From Jiella marina (GTDB lineage Bacteria > Pseudomonadota > Alphaproteobacteria > Rhizobiales > Rhizobiaceae), in contig NZ_JAKQZG010000007.1 in assembly GCF_024359545.1 (NCBI RefSeq), forward strand, positions 62,001 through 126,000: a DNA stretch of 64,000 bases, written 5' to 3'. Of the stretch, positions 1 to 8,304 are shown piece by piece (positions within the stretch are counted from its first letter, which is position 1; every line of letters starts with the position of its first letter). The position numbers and the translations under genes are program-made. The notes below the pieces were generated by a model that worked only from the letters and a program-made list of their open reading frames with translations, did not search any database and had not been told where the DNA came from.

Positions 1-90
1 GACGGTCAGGCCGAAACAGGCGGCAAGCCTGAGGATGGTGCCGGTGTTGCCAGCGATGTCGGGCTGGTATAGCGCCAAGGATACAACCAT
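1..90 (-). CDS. trmL: tRNA (cytidine(34)-2'-O)-methyltransferase TrmL, 5' end only
   Basis: Only the first 30 codons lie in the window; the gene continues past base 1. The translation begins MVVSLALYQPDIAGNTGTIL, which matches the N-terminus of the SpoU/TrmL family (ALYQPDIPxNTGTILR in known members). TrmL 2'-O-methylates the wobble nucleotide of tRNA-Leu isoacceptors. The ATG is the complement of cat at 88-90. Its product would be about 150 residues if complete. It is transcribed away from the next gene, so 91-247 is a divergent intergenic region. Confidence 0.85.
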   Translation of the reverse strand, partial: MVVSLALYQPDIAGNTGTILRLAACFGLTV

Positions 91-247
91 GGTTAAACCG
101 CGTCCTAGCTTCCTGCAGCAAAGTCAGCTGCCGATACCCAATTTTGACACATGCCGGACCATAATCTTGGCATTTACCTGAGGACTTAGGATCGCGGGAG
201 CTGTTCCGCCGGTCATGGTCTGCCGAGGATCGGCACGAGACTTCTGA

Positions 248-1489
248 GTGCCGACATCTGAGCGCTATCGAGCCATCGCCTTGAGAGCAACGATTCGAGA
301 CTTCTGGAGGCGTTACAAGCCCGTTGGGCGGTTCCTGACGCGCGCGCGATCCGGAATGTTCTCGGTGCTGCGCGCCGTCGCGGGTTCGGCGCGGTCGACC
401 GCTCTCGCACTTCTGGCACGGTCTGCGCGGCTGGCGGGTAAATTTGCTGCGCTCTGGAAGGCCAGCGTCGAAACGTTGCAAAAGCTGCCGCGCGCATGGC
501 GCTCGCGACGGTCGCACTCTGGCTCGGGTGACGATCGGGCGCCCGTAACCAGGACCTCGTCACTCCAGCCTTCGCCAGGTGCGAAGGATCGACAGAACGA
601 AGGTCGCTGGGGCCTTGATGCCGAGGTCGTGGGGGCCGTTGCACGCTTGAGCGTGGTCGCCGTGCTCGTCGCCGGCGGATTGATCGCGATCTTCCTCAAT
701 ACGGATACGAGCGAGACGACTTCCTGGCGGATCGTGCGTGCCGAACGAACCGGGATCGAGGTCGGTGGGGCCTCCGAGAATGGAACGGCGGCGACAGATG
801 CAAGCGCGGGGGGGCGTGATGGTCACGAGCACGGCGACTATCCCGACCTGCCCGTCGGGGCGAGGGTGCCGATCCCTTCGGCGCAATTGCTGTTGCCTGC
901 CGCAAGCCGGGGGACGGGGGGATTCGTCCGTCTGCCTCTGACCGATCCAGCCGAATTGTGCGATGCGATCGACCCGGGCGCGGAAGGAATGGCCTGGCGT
1001 GAAAGCCCGCTCTTTGCCGGCCGCTGGGAATGCCAGGCGATGGCGACCGTGGATGGCGAGCCGATCCAGCCGGAGCAGGTGGATGCCGTCAGCGAGGACG
1101 ATGGTACCGGCGAGCCGCCTGCCACGCCAGATCTTCCAAAGGAAACGCGAATCTTCGCCATGGCGCGAGGCGTCGAGGAGGAAGCGCTGAACCTCGTCCG
1201 GTTCAAGCTCGTGGCGGCAAACGAGAGGGCGGCCCGACAGGGCGGGGTGCGTCTCGCCGAACTCATGCAGAACCTCTTCCAGAAGCTCCGTTGGGAGATG
1301 CCGAGCGAGGTGAGCCGCAATTTGCTCGAGTTGGATGCCTTCGACATCAATCAATCGGGAACGCGGTTGCGCTTTTTTCGCGAATACGGCGACGGCTCGC
1401 TCTACAATCTGATCGTGACATTCCCCGATTCCCGGGAGTTTCAGGAAGCCGAGGCCTTTCATACGCTGTCGCCGGTCGGCAAAAGATAG
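248..1489 (+). CDS. Membrane-anchored protein of unknown function
   Basis: I do not recognise this 413-residue protein with certainty; it vaguely recalls uncharacterised DUF families restricted to Rhizobiales. The first ~120 residues are very basic (many Arg/Lys, Ser-rich). A single hydrophobic segment follows at about 130-150 (VVAVLVAGGLIAIFL), and then a soluble C-terminal part rich in acidic residues that ends in a compact domain (FREYGDGSLYNLIVTFPD). This suggests an N-in, C-out single-pass topology. The start used is GTG at 248; later starts cannot be excluded because the N-terminal region is low in complexity. The gene stands alone, 249 bases before the lipid module. Confidence 0.6.
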   Translation: MPTSERYRAIALRATIRDFWRRYKPVGRFLTRARSGMFSVLRAVAGSARSTALALLARSARLAGKFAALWKASVETLQKLPRAWRSRRSHSGSGDDRAPVTRTSSLQPSPGAKDRQNEGRWGLDAEVVGAVARLSVVAVLVAGGLIAIFLNTDTSETTSWRIVRAERTGIEVGGASENGTAATDASAGGRDGHEHGDYPDLPVGARVPIPSAQLLLPAASRGTGGFVRLPLTDPAELCDAIDPGAEGMAWRESPLFAGRWECQAMATVDGEPIQPEQVDAVSEDDGTGEPPATPDLPKETRIFAMARGVEEEALNLVRFKLVAANERAARQGGVRLAELMQNLFQKLRWEMPSEVSRNLLELDAFDINQSGTRLRFFREYGDGSLYNLIVTFPDSREFQEAEAFHTLSPVGKR

Positions 1490-1738
1490 GCGCTGCCACT
1501 GGAGGTATCGACGCATCCCGGTTCGCCAGCATCGATGTATTTCCAGAACAACAGCTTGTGTTCGCAAGGAGAATCAATCTTGTTGAGCGGATTTCATCCT
1601 GTGGTCGCAGAATTCACGATTCTCTGATGCTTGTTCCCTGGCGCGAATCGTCTACGAAAATTTCACGGGTGCTCGGTGCAATGACGAGCGCGACGCGTTA
1701 GGACCGGGCAGGGCGGGCAGGTTGGAGATCGGAAAAGA

Positions 1739-2434
1739 ATGGATGCCAAGGTGGCTGGGGAACATGCTGAGACCATGATGCGCCGGCCGCTGAAATCGCG
1801 CAGCACGGGCTGGGCCTCCTGGCTGCTTCGGCTCTTGTTGAAGACGCGGCTATCGGCAAACCAGATATCCGCAGTCGGGATCCTGTTCGCGGCCTGCGGC
1901 GCTGCGGCCATGATCTGGGCTTCACAGTCGCCGATCCTGTGGTGGGTCGCGGCCGTCTTCGTTCAATTGCGGCTCGTCGCCAATCTGATGGATGGCCTCG
2001 TGGCCGTCGAGGGCGGGAGGGGTGGTCCGACCGGGGCGATCTGGAACGAGGCGCCCGATCGGCTGGAGGACAGTCTGCTTCTGGTGGCGGCCGGCTATGC
2101 AGTCGATGTCGCGTGGCTCGGCTGGCTCGCGGCGCTGATGGCCGCGTTCACCGCCTATGTCCGGCTGCTCGGCGCGACCTTCGATCTGGGGCAGGATTTT
2201 CGAGGACCGATGGCCAAGCCCCACCGCATGGCGGTGCTGACGGCGGGTGCAATCCTCGCCCCATTGGAGGCCTGGGTTTTCGGCAGCCTCTGGGCCCCGA
2301 CGATCGCACTTGGGGTGGTCGTCGTGGGGGCTGCGCTGACGCTCCTGCGTCGGATCGGTCGCCAGGGCGTGCTGCTGTCTCGCCGCGGCGCGGATGACGA
2401 GGGTGTATTCGGGCGCGAGGGCGGTCTCGATTGA
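1739..2434 (+). CDS. CDP-alcohol phosphatidyltransferase family protein (YnbA-like)
   Basis: A polytopic membrane protein of 231 residues. The CDP-alcohol phosphotransferase motif D-x2-D-G-x2-A-R-x8-G-x3-D-x3-D is present with exact spacing but altered: N82-x2-D85-G86-x2-A89-V90-x8-G99-x3-N103-x3-D107, followed by D111. The first and third Asp are Asn, a pattern I recall from E. coli YnbA. The enzyme class transfers a phosphatidyl group from CDP-diacylglycerol to an alcohol; here the acceptor is unknown. The ATG follows GGAG/GGAAAAG. The gene overlaps the following acyltransferase by 4 bases, so the two are probably translationally coupled. Confidence 0.85.
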   Translation: MDAKVAGEHAETMMRRPLKSRSTGWASWLLRLLLKTRLSANQISAVGILFAACGAAAMIWASQSPILWWVAAVFVQLRLVANLMDGLVAVEGGRGGPTGAIWNEAPDRLEDSLLLVAAGYAVDVAWLGWLAALMAAFTAYVRLLGATFDLGQDFRGPMAKPHRMAVLTAGAILAPLEAWVFGSLWAPTIALGVVVVGAALTLLRRIGRQGVLLSRRGADDEGVFGREGGLD

Positions 2435-3042
2435 GCCAGGCGTTCAAATTGCTGCTGCTGGCGCTGACGCGGTTCATCGTTGGCGGCCACGGTCGCTGGC
2501 TGGGCTCACAGCCGTCCCTGGCCCAGCGCATCTATTTCGCCAATCACGGCAGCCATCTCGACACGATCGTTCTATGGGCGGCGCTGCCGGAAGGGCTTCG
2601 CCGGCGCACGAGCCCCGTCGCAGCTGCCGACTACTGGGGCGGGACGCCGCTTCGTCGGTTCGTCGCCCTCGATGTTCTGAACTGCGTGCTGATCGACAGA
2701 CTGCGCGGCGAGGCCGATCCGCTGGCGCCGGTCCGCGAGGCCTTGGCCGAGGGCCGCTCCCTGATCCTGTTTCCCGAGGGGACGCGCGGCCATGAGGCGT
2801 TGCCGGGGCCGTTCAAGTCCGGCCTCTACAATCTCGCCACCAGCTTTCCCGATGTGGAACTTGTGCCCGTCTTCCTCGACAATCTCTCCCGCGCCTTTCC
2901 CAAAGGCGCTTACCTTCCCGCCCCGATCAGCTGCACGGCCCGCTTCGGCGCGCCGATCCGAATAGGCGCCGACGAAGAGCGAGCCGCCTTTCTGGAGCGC
3001 GCCCGTGACGCCGTGATCGACCTCGCCGGGCCGCCCCAATGA
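2431..3042 (+). CDS. 1-acyl-sn-glycerol-3-phosphate acyltransferase family protein
   Basis: A 203-residue PlsC-type lysophospholipid acyltransferase. The catalytic HX4D motif is seen as NHGSHLD (about residues 33-39) and the phosphate-binding motif as FPEGTRG. Such enzymes transfer an acyl chain to the sn-2 position of lysophosphatidic acid or related lipids at the cytoplasmic membrane. It starts at TTG inside the stop of the upstream gene (TTGA overlap) and its own stop overlaps the next ATG (ATGA). It is therefore the middle gene of a tightly coupled trio with a CDP-alcohol transferase and a CDP-diglyceride synthase. This acyltransferase is probably a specialised paralog rather than the housekeeping PlsC. 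Confidence 0.9.
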   Translation: MSQAFKLLLLALTRFIVGGHGRWLGSQPSLAQRIYFANHGSHLDTIVLWAALPEGLRRRTSPVAAADYWGGTPLRRFVALDVLNCVLIDRLRGEADPLAPVREALAEGRSLILFPEGTRGHEALPGPFKSGLYNLATSFPDVELVPVFLDNLSRAFPKGAYLPAPISCTARFGAPIRIGADEERAAFLERARDAVIDLAGPPQ

Positions 3043-3986
3043 CCGGAATCGATCCCCGTTTTCTTCTGCTGTTCAGCGGTGTCGTCGCGATCCTTCTCGC
3101 GGGCTCCGTGGCCGGTTTCTTTCTCTCGCGGCGCCTTGCCGGAACGGGAAGCGAAGCGACGGTCCGCAACCTGAACGACCGGGTGAAGGCCTGGTGGGTC
3201 ATGGTCGCGATCTTTGCCGTCGCCTTCCTGGCGGGCGAGGCGATCACGCTGGTCCTGTTCGCCCTGACCTCCTTTTACTGCCTCAGGGAGTTCATCACCC
3301 TGACGCCGACGCGGCCGGCTGATCACCGGGCCGTGGCGACGGCGTTCTACATCTTCATCCCGCTGCAATACTGGCTGATCTGGATCGACTGGCTGAGCGT
3401 CTTCACCATCGCAATCCCGGTCTACGCTTTTCTCCTGCTGCCGGTTCTCGCGGTGCTCGCCGGCGAGACCGACCACTTCCTGCAGCGCACGGCCAAGATC
3501 CAGTGGGGCCTGATGCTGACCGTCTATTGCATCAGCCACGCCCCGGCATTGTTGATCCTGGAAATCCCCGGCCATGAAGGCGAGAACGCGCTCTGGCTGT
3601 TCTTTCTGATCACCGTCGTCCAGCTTTCGGACGTGATGCAGTATGTCTTCGGAAAGCTCTTCGGCCGGCGCAAGGTGGCGCCGAAGGTCTCGCCGGCCAA
3701 GACCTGGGAGGGATTGATCGGCGGCGGCGCTTCCGCGGCGCTGATCGGCGCCGGCCTCTACTGGATCACGCCCTTCTCGCCGCTTCAGGCTGCGGCGATG
3801 GCGCTCGTCATCGTCGCCGCGGGCTTCTGCGGCGGGCTCGTCCTATCCGCGATCAAACGCTCGCTCGGAGCCAAGGATTGGGGCACGATGATCGAGGGCC
3901 ATGGCGGTGCACTGGATCGCATGGACTCCGTCACCTTCGCCGCGCCGCTGTTCTTCCACCTGACGAATTACTTCTTCGTCCCGTAA
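3039..3986 (+). CDS. Phosphatidate cytidylyltransferase (CdsA/YnbB-like)
   Basis: A 315-residue polytopic membrane protein. It makes CDP-diacylglycerol from phosphatidic acid and CTP. The CdsA signature is clear near the C-terminus: S-A-I-K-R-S-x3-K-D-W-x4-E-G-H-G-G-A-L-D-R-M-D (about residues 271-296), with SPAKTWEG further upstream. The hydrophobicity suggests around eight membrane segments. Being coupled to the two preceding genes, it would supply the CDP-lipid that the YnbA-like transferase uses. The set therefore forms a self-contained lipid head-group module, likely a paralog of the essential cdsA. Confidence 0.92.
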   Translation: MTGIDPRFLLLFSGVVAILLAGSVAGFFLSRRLAGTGSEATVRNLNDRVKAWWVMVAIFAVAFLAGEAITLVLFALTSFYCLREFITLTPTRPADHRAVATAFYIFIPLQYWLIWIDWLSVFTIAIPVYAFLLLPVLAVLAGETDHFLQRTAKIQWGLMLTVYCISHAPALLILEIPGHEGENALWLFFLITVVQLSDVMQYVFGKLFGRRKVAPKVSPAKTWEGLIGGGASAALIGAGLYWITPFSPLQAAAMALVIVAAGFCGGLVLSAIKRSLGAKDWGTMIEGHGGALDRMDSVTFAAPLFFHLTNYFFVP

Positions 3987-4000
3987 CCCGGGAACGCTCG

Positions 4001-5017
4001 TCACGTCTCCTGTCGCGCGTAGAGCGCCGGCTTGTCCGCAAGGCTGATCACCGTGCGGCCTCCGCTCTTCAGCGCCGTAACGCCCGCCTCCGCCACCGCC
4101 GTCGCGCAATAGCCATCCCAGGCGTTGGCGGAGATCGCCGGAAACTCGCCGGTGCGGGCGAAATGGACGAAGGCCTTGTTCTGGAGCCGATAGGCTTCGG
4201 CAAAGCGGGGCCGCCAGTCGCGGGCATAGTCTTCGCTCGCCTTGAGGGCGAGATTGGTGCGCGCATGGATCGGGCCGCTCAGCGACACCGAGCCCTTCTC
4301 GCCGACGAGTTCGCCGCGCACGTCGTAGCCATAGGCGGCGTTGTTGTTGATCTCGACATTGACGATCTGGCCCGTGACCGTTTCCAGCACCATGAAAACC
4401 GGCGCGACCAGATCGCCCGGGCGAGCCGGCTGGAAGGCGGTGATCGCAGCGTAATCGGCCTCCAGAACGAAGCGGGCGGCGTCGAATTCGTGGGGCGCGG
4501 AATTGGTGATCGCCATGGCGCCGGTGAAACAGGGCCCGGGGCTTTCGACGTTGCGGTGAAAATTGTGCATCATCAACGGCTGGCCCAGCTCGCCGCTGTC
4601 GAGCGTCGCCTTCATCGCCGCATATGAGGGATCGTAGCGGCGCATGAAGCCCACCTGCACCCATTGGCGGCCGCTCGCCACTTCCGCTTCGATCACGTCG
4701 AGACATTGCTGCGAACTCTGGGACAGCGGCTTTTCGCAAAGGACCGGTTTGCTGGCTTCGATCGCGGCGAGGCACAGCGGGGCGTGGGTCTCGTCGGGGC
4801 TCGCGACGATCACCGCGTCGATGTCATCGCGGGTGATGACGGCGAAGGGATCGGTCGAGGTCTCTGCTCCGCCATACGCATCAGCCACCGCCTTCGCCCG
4901 CTCTGGCGAAGCGTCGCAGACGAGGGCGAGACTTGCCCCCGGCACATCCTCCGCGATGATGCGCGCGTGATCGGCGCCCATGACGCCCGCCCCGATGACC
5001 GCAATCTGGATCGCCAT
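4001..5017 (-). CDS. Gfo/Idh/MocA family NAD(P)-dependent oxidoreductase (inositol 2-dehydrogenase-like)
   Basis: A 338-residue cytoplasmic dehydrogenase. The N-terminal Rossmann fold shows VIGAGVMGADHARI; the family motif CEKPLS (Glu-Lys-Pro) follows at about residues 94-99, and the C-terminal half is the usual alpha/beta substrate domain. Closest in feel to myo-inositol or scyllo-inositol 2-dehydrogenases (NFHRNVE, HEFDAARFVL). No other inositol genes are nearby, so the substrate is unproven. The ATG at 5017 was chosen over an upstream in-frame start because GGGGAGAAG sits just before it. It is convergent with the lipid module. Confidence 0.88.
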   Translation of the reverse strand: MAIQIAVIGAGVMGADHARIIAEDVPGASLALVCDASPERAKAVADAYGGAETSTDPFAVITRDDIDAVIVASPDETHAPLCLAAIEASKPVLCEKPLSQSSQQCLDVIEAEVASGRQWVQVGFMRRYDPSYAAMKATLDSGELGQPLMMHNFHRNVESPGPCFTGAMAITNSAPHEFDAARFVLEADYAAITAFQPARPGDLVAPVFMVLETVTGQIVNVEINNNAAYGYDVRGELVGEKGSVSLSGPIHARTNLALKASEDYARDWRPRFAEAYRLQNKAFVHFARTGEFPAISANAWDGYCATAVAEAGVTALKSGGRTVISLADKPALYARQET

Positions 5018-5108
5018 GTCGACTTCTCCCCCTGCTTGGCAACGTCGCAAGCTATCGACCTTCGATCTGGCGTCGGCAAGGCCCTCGCGCCTACTGCAGG
5101 GATCGAGC

Positions 5109-6125
5109 CTAGCTCCGGTACCGCTCGACGGCGGTCAGCCATTGGACCAGCGGATCGCAGTCTCGGCGGTAGATTTCTTCGGCGAGGAAGCGGCACTCGG
5201 CCTGGTATGCGTCTTCGTCGACCTCGGTCCACCAGCTCTTCGGGCGGCCGTCATTGCCGTCGTTCCAGCGATAGCCCCGAGCCTTGAGCGTGTCCTTGAG
5301 TTCGAACGGGCTGCCGATCGCGAATATGCGGCAGCGTCGGCGCTCGGCCGAGGCGACGAGCCGGGGAAAGGCGCTGCCGCCGGCTTCGCGTTCGAGGGCG
5401 AGGACTTCCAGGAGCGCATGGCAGTCGTCCACCGCCCGGTGGCCGTTGTGGAAGAGCCCGCACTGGCCGACGAGATAGGTCAGCTTCGAGCCTTCGAAGC
5501 CGAGCCCGGCCCAGTCGACTTCCGCGACCGAACAGGCCCAGGCCTTCACATCGAAGCCCGGCGCGAAGCGCTCGCAGAATGGCCGGTCGAACTTGGCGTT
5601 ATGGGCGATGACGAGGTCGGCAGGTGCGATGAATTCCGCGACTTCGGCCGGGTCGATCGACCGGCCGGCCACCATCTCGTCGGTGATGCCGGTAATCCGG
5701 GTGATCTCGGGGCGGATCGACGCTTTCGGCTCGCGCAATTGGCTGAAGACCTTCACGACGTCCCGGATGCCGTCCGTGCCATAGGTGAACATCACCATGC
5801 CGAGTTCGATGATCTCCTCGCTCTCGGCGTCGAGACCGGTGGTCTCGGTGTCGAGGATGATGCCGATCTTCTCGTCCTCGCGTCGCATGTCCGGCGTCCA
5901 GCCCTCGATGACCGGACGCGGCTCCAGCCGGCGCAAGACGCGATACGCTCCGCTCGCTTCGAGATGGCGCGCCATGGCTTCGGGATCGGCGGGGACGGGC
6001 GTCCGTATCGGCGACGGCACGGCCTTGCGCGCGGCCGGGGATTTGGTCCGGGCCGATCGCTCTGCGCCTGCCGCCGGCGCCGCCCCAGCGAAGAGATCGA
6101 ATTGTCGCGTCTGTGCCGCCGTCAT
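5109..6125 (-). CDS. DEDDh-family 3'-5' exonuclease (DNA polymerase III epsilon-like) with clamp-binding motif
   Basis: A 338-residue protein. The exonuclease core has ExoI LDTETTG (D92, E94), ExoII HNAKFD and ExoIII HRAVDDCHALL with the His-x4-Asp arrangement of the DEDDh class. The C-terminal part is additional sequence typical of Rhizobiales members. Residues 8-12 read QFDLF, close to the beta-clamp binding pentapeptide QL(S/D)LF, followed by a Pro/Ala-rich linker. The start at 6125 is favoured because it puts this motif at the extreme N-terminus; the upstream in-frame extension has no recognisable content. It could act in proofreading, repair or recombination; it is not the main DnaQ with certainty. 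Confidence 0.88.
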   Translation of the reverse strand: MTAAQTRQFDLFAGAAPAAGAERSARTKSPAARKAVPSPIRTPVPADPEAMARHLEASGAYRVLRRLEPRPVIEGWTPDMRREDEKIGIILDTETTGLDAESEEIIELGMVMFTYGTDGIRDVVKVFSQLREPKASIRPEITRITGITDEMVAGRSIDPAEVAEFIAPADLVIAHNAKFDRPFCERFAPGFDVKAWACSVAEVDWAGLGFEGSKLTYLVGQCGLFHNGHRAVDDCHALLEVLALEREAGGSAFPRLVASAERRRCRIFAIGSPFELKDTLKARGYRWNDGNDGRPKSWWTEVDEDAYQAECRFLAEEIYRRDCDPLVQWLTAVERYRS

Positions 6126-6426
6126 TCTCGCATCTCTACTCCAAGCCGGTTTCCTCGCGAACCGCTTCGGTCCGCCGATATGTCCAATTGTCCAGACTAT
6201 CCACGGCTTTCGAGCAACTGGATTGACGGCGAAGGGCGTGTCTCCCGCGCCGGGGTGCGCGACGCGGTGCCATGCACCGCGCGGATAGCAAGCTTGCGAC
6301 AGCACGATTGGATTCTGGCCGAAAGCTTGATATGGACGCGCAATCGTTCAGGCGCCATGTCGCCCGTTTATCGGGACCAGCCCTTGCGCATTCGCCTGGG
6401 CTCTCCCGCCCGTCTAGGACACCCCC
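6126..6426. other. Divergent intergenic region between exonuclease and helicase genes
   Basis: About 300 bases without a convincing gene. It must hold the promoters of the two divergent genes. I see a direct repeat TGTCCAATTGTCCA at about 6180-6193 but no clear -35/-10 pair and no terminator-like structure. Confidence 0.5.
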
Positions 6427-8178
6427 ATGCCCCTTTCCACGACGAGCGCGCCGCTCGCCGCAGCCCTTTCCGATCGCGGCTATGCCGAGCTGACCGACGT
6501 GCAGTCCGCCGTCCTGAAGCCCGAAGCGGCCGGTCGTGACCTCCTCGTCTCCGCCCAGACCGGCTCCGGCAAGACCGTCGCCTATGGCCTTGCCCTCGCA
6601 CCGACGCTTCTCGGCGACGCCGACACGCTGCCCGAGGCGGGCGATCCGATGGCGCTCATCGTTGCCCCGACGCGCGAACTCGCCATGCAGGTGACCAACG
6701 AACTCACCTGGCTCTACGCTAAGACCGGCGCGAAGCTCGCGACCCTTGTCGGCGGCATGGACCCGCGCGCCGAGCGCCGCCGGCTGGCCCAAGGGGTCCA
6801 CATCGTCGTCGGTACGCCGGGACGCCTGCGCGATCACCTGACGCGCGGGGCGCTGCAGATCGGCAACCTCACGGCGCTTGTCCTGGATGAAGCCGACGAG
6901 ATGCTCAATCTCGGCTTTCGCGAGGATCTGGAATTCCTGCTCCAGGCGACGCCTGCTTCCCGCCGCACGCTCCTGTTCTCGGCGACCTTGCCGAAACCCA
7001 TCATCCAGATGACCAAGCGCTATCAGCAGAACGCGCTTCGCATCGAGGTCGCGCGCGGCGAGACCGGCCATGCCGACATCGAATACCGTGCGGTGCGGAT
7101 CGCGCCGAACGAGGTCGAGCACGCCGTCACCAACATTCTGCGCCAGGCGGAAGCCCCGAGTGCCATCGTCTTCTGCAACACCCGCGAGACGGTGCGGCAG
7201 TTGTCCTCCGGCCTCATCGAACGGGGCTTTGCTGCGGTCACGCTGTCGGGCGAACTCGGCCAGTCCGAGCGCAACCAGGCAATCCAGGCCCTGCGCGACG
7301 GCCGCGCGCGGGTGTGTGTCGCGACCGACGTCGCGGCGCGCGGTCTCGACCTGCCGAGCCTCGGCCTCGTCGTTCATGCCGATCTGCCGAGCGATGCCGA
7401 GACGCTGCAGCACCGCTCCGGCCGCACCGGCCGGGCCGGGCGCAAGGGCGTCTCCGTGTTGCTCGTCCCGATCTCCCGTCGGCGCAAGGCCGAGCGGCTT
7501 CTTGCCGAGGCCCGGATCAATGCGAACTGGGGCGCGGCGCCCTCGGCCGAGGAGATCCGTGCGGCCGACGACGCGCGTCTTCTCGCCGATCCCGCCTTTG
7601 CGCAGGAGCCGAGCGAGGAGGACGTGGCGACTGCCTCCCGGCTGCTCGCCGCCCATTCGCCGGAAGTCCTCGCGGCGACGCTCGTGCGCCAGTGGCGGGC
7701 CCGCCTCCCGTCCCCGGAAGACGTCTTCGATCCGAATTTCGGCCCTGATCCTAAGGCTGGAAGGCCCGGCCGCGATCGCGACGAGCGGGGCCCTGCCAAA
7801 CACCAGCGGGGCGGGCCGTCGGTCTGGTTCCGCATGGATGTCGGCCGGCGCAACAATGCCGATCCGAAATGGCTGCTGCCGCTTCTGTGCCGACGCGGCA
7901 AGATCACGCGCCAGGAGATCGGCGCGATCAAGATCTTCGACCGGGAAACCAAGTTCGAGATTTCCGAGAGCGTCGCCAAGCGTTTCGCAGCCAGTGCCGA
8001 GCACAGCGACGGCGACGATATCACGATCTCCTATGCCGACGGTCCTGGCGGCGGGGGCAGCGCCCCTGGCGGGGCGCGCAAGGGGTTCAAGACGAAAGGG
8101 AAACGGGCCCAAGGGGCCGGATCTGCCTTCCGCGACAAGCCGAGACGCGAGAAGCCGAGGGCTGCCCGGGCCTCCTGA
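6427..8178 (+). CDS. DEAD-box ATP-dependent RNA helicase with DbpA-type RNA-binding domain
   Basis: A 583-residue helicase. Motifs in order: Walker A AQTGSGKT, Ia PTRELAMQ, Ib TPGRLRDH, II DEAD within VLDEADEML, III SAT, V ATDVAARGLD and VI HRSGRTGRAG. After residue ~465 comes a DbpA-like RNA-binding fold (WFRMDVGRRN...LCRRGKITRQEIGAIKIF), and the tail is Gly/Lys/Arg-rich and probably disordered. This layout matches DeaD/CsdA-type helicases that act in ribosome assembly, cold adaptation and RNA turnover. The gene stands alone, preceded by a weak AGGA and followed by a strong hairpin at 8194-8221. Confidence 0.93.
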   Translation: MPLSTTSAPLAAALSDRGYAELTDVQSAVLKPEAAGRDLLVSAQTGSGKTVAYGLALAPTLLGDADTLPEAGDPMALIVAPTRELAMQVTNELTWLYAKTGAKLATLVGGMDPRAERRRLAQGVHIVVGTPGRLRDHLTRGALQIGNLTALVLDEADEMLNLGFREDLEFLLQATPASRRTLLFSATLPKPIIQMTKRYQQNALRIEVARGETGHADIEYRAVRIAPNEVEHAVTNILRQAEAPSAIVFCNTRETVRQLSSGLIERGFAAVTLSGELGQSERNQAIQALRDGRARVCVATDVAARGLDLPSLGLVVHADLPSDAETLQHRSGRTGRAGRKGVSVLLVPISRRRKAERLLAEARINANWGAAPSAEEIRAADDARLLADPAFAQEPSEEDVATASRLLAAHSPEVLAATLVRQWRARLPSPEDVFDPNFGPDPKAGRPGRDRDERGPAKHQRGGPSVWFRMDVGRRNNADPKWLLPLLCRRGKITRQEIGAIKIFDRETKFEISESVAKRFAASAEHSDGDDITISYADGPGGGGSAPGGARKGFKTKGKRAQGAGSAFRDKPRREKPRAARAS

Positions 8179-8193
8179 GCGAAGCCGATGGGA

Positions 8194-8221
8194 TCGCCGC
8201 CGGCCATTGGCCTGGCGGCGA
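8194..8221 (+). terminator. Stem-loop after the helicase gene
   Basis: The arms TCGCCGCC and GGCGGCGA (8194-8201 with 8214-8221) pair fully; inside them GGCC/GGCC pair around ATT. The outer GGG (8190-8192) and CCC (8222-8224) could extend it. No T-run follows, so it may be a weak or Rho-assisted terminator or a 3' stabiliser. Confidence 0.6.
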
Positions 8222-8268
8222 CCCGTTCGGCAGAGAAATGCCCGAAGGGGAATTCTGGCAAAGGCCCC

Positions 8269-8304
8269 TTGTCAGTTTCAGTTCTGAAACTTATTCGGTA
8301 GAGC
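8269..8304 (+). promoter_or_regulatory. rpiR promoter with perfect palindrome (probable autoregulatory operator)
   Basis: AGTTTCAG-TT-CTGAAACT at 8274-8291 is a perfect 8-base inverted repeat. It lies between a candidate -35 (TTGTCA, 8269-8274) and a candidate -10 (TTATTC or TATTCG, 8291-8297), the classic place for a repressor site. The GTTTC/GAAAC halves recur upstream of the peptide importer operon at 9237-9267. If this promoter is right, transcription would begin within a few bases of the ATG at 8305, and no good ribosome binding site is seen, so the mRNA may be leaderless. Confidence 0.6.

Noticed and set aside
6136-8112. Long open frame antisense to the helicase gene
   Set aside because: It mirrors the helicase codons in GC-rich DNA, has Arg/Ala/Gly-rich low-complexity content and no family resemblance. 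The plus-strand helicase with all motifs is the real gene.
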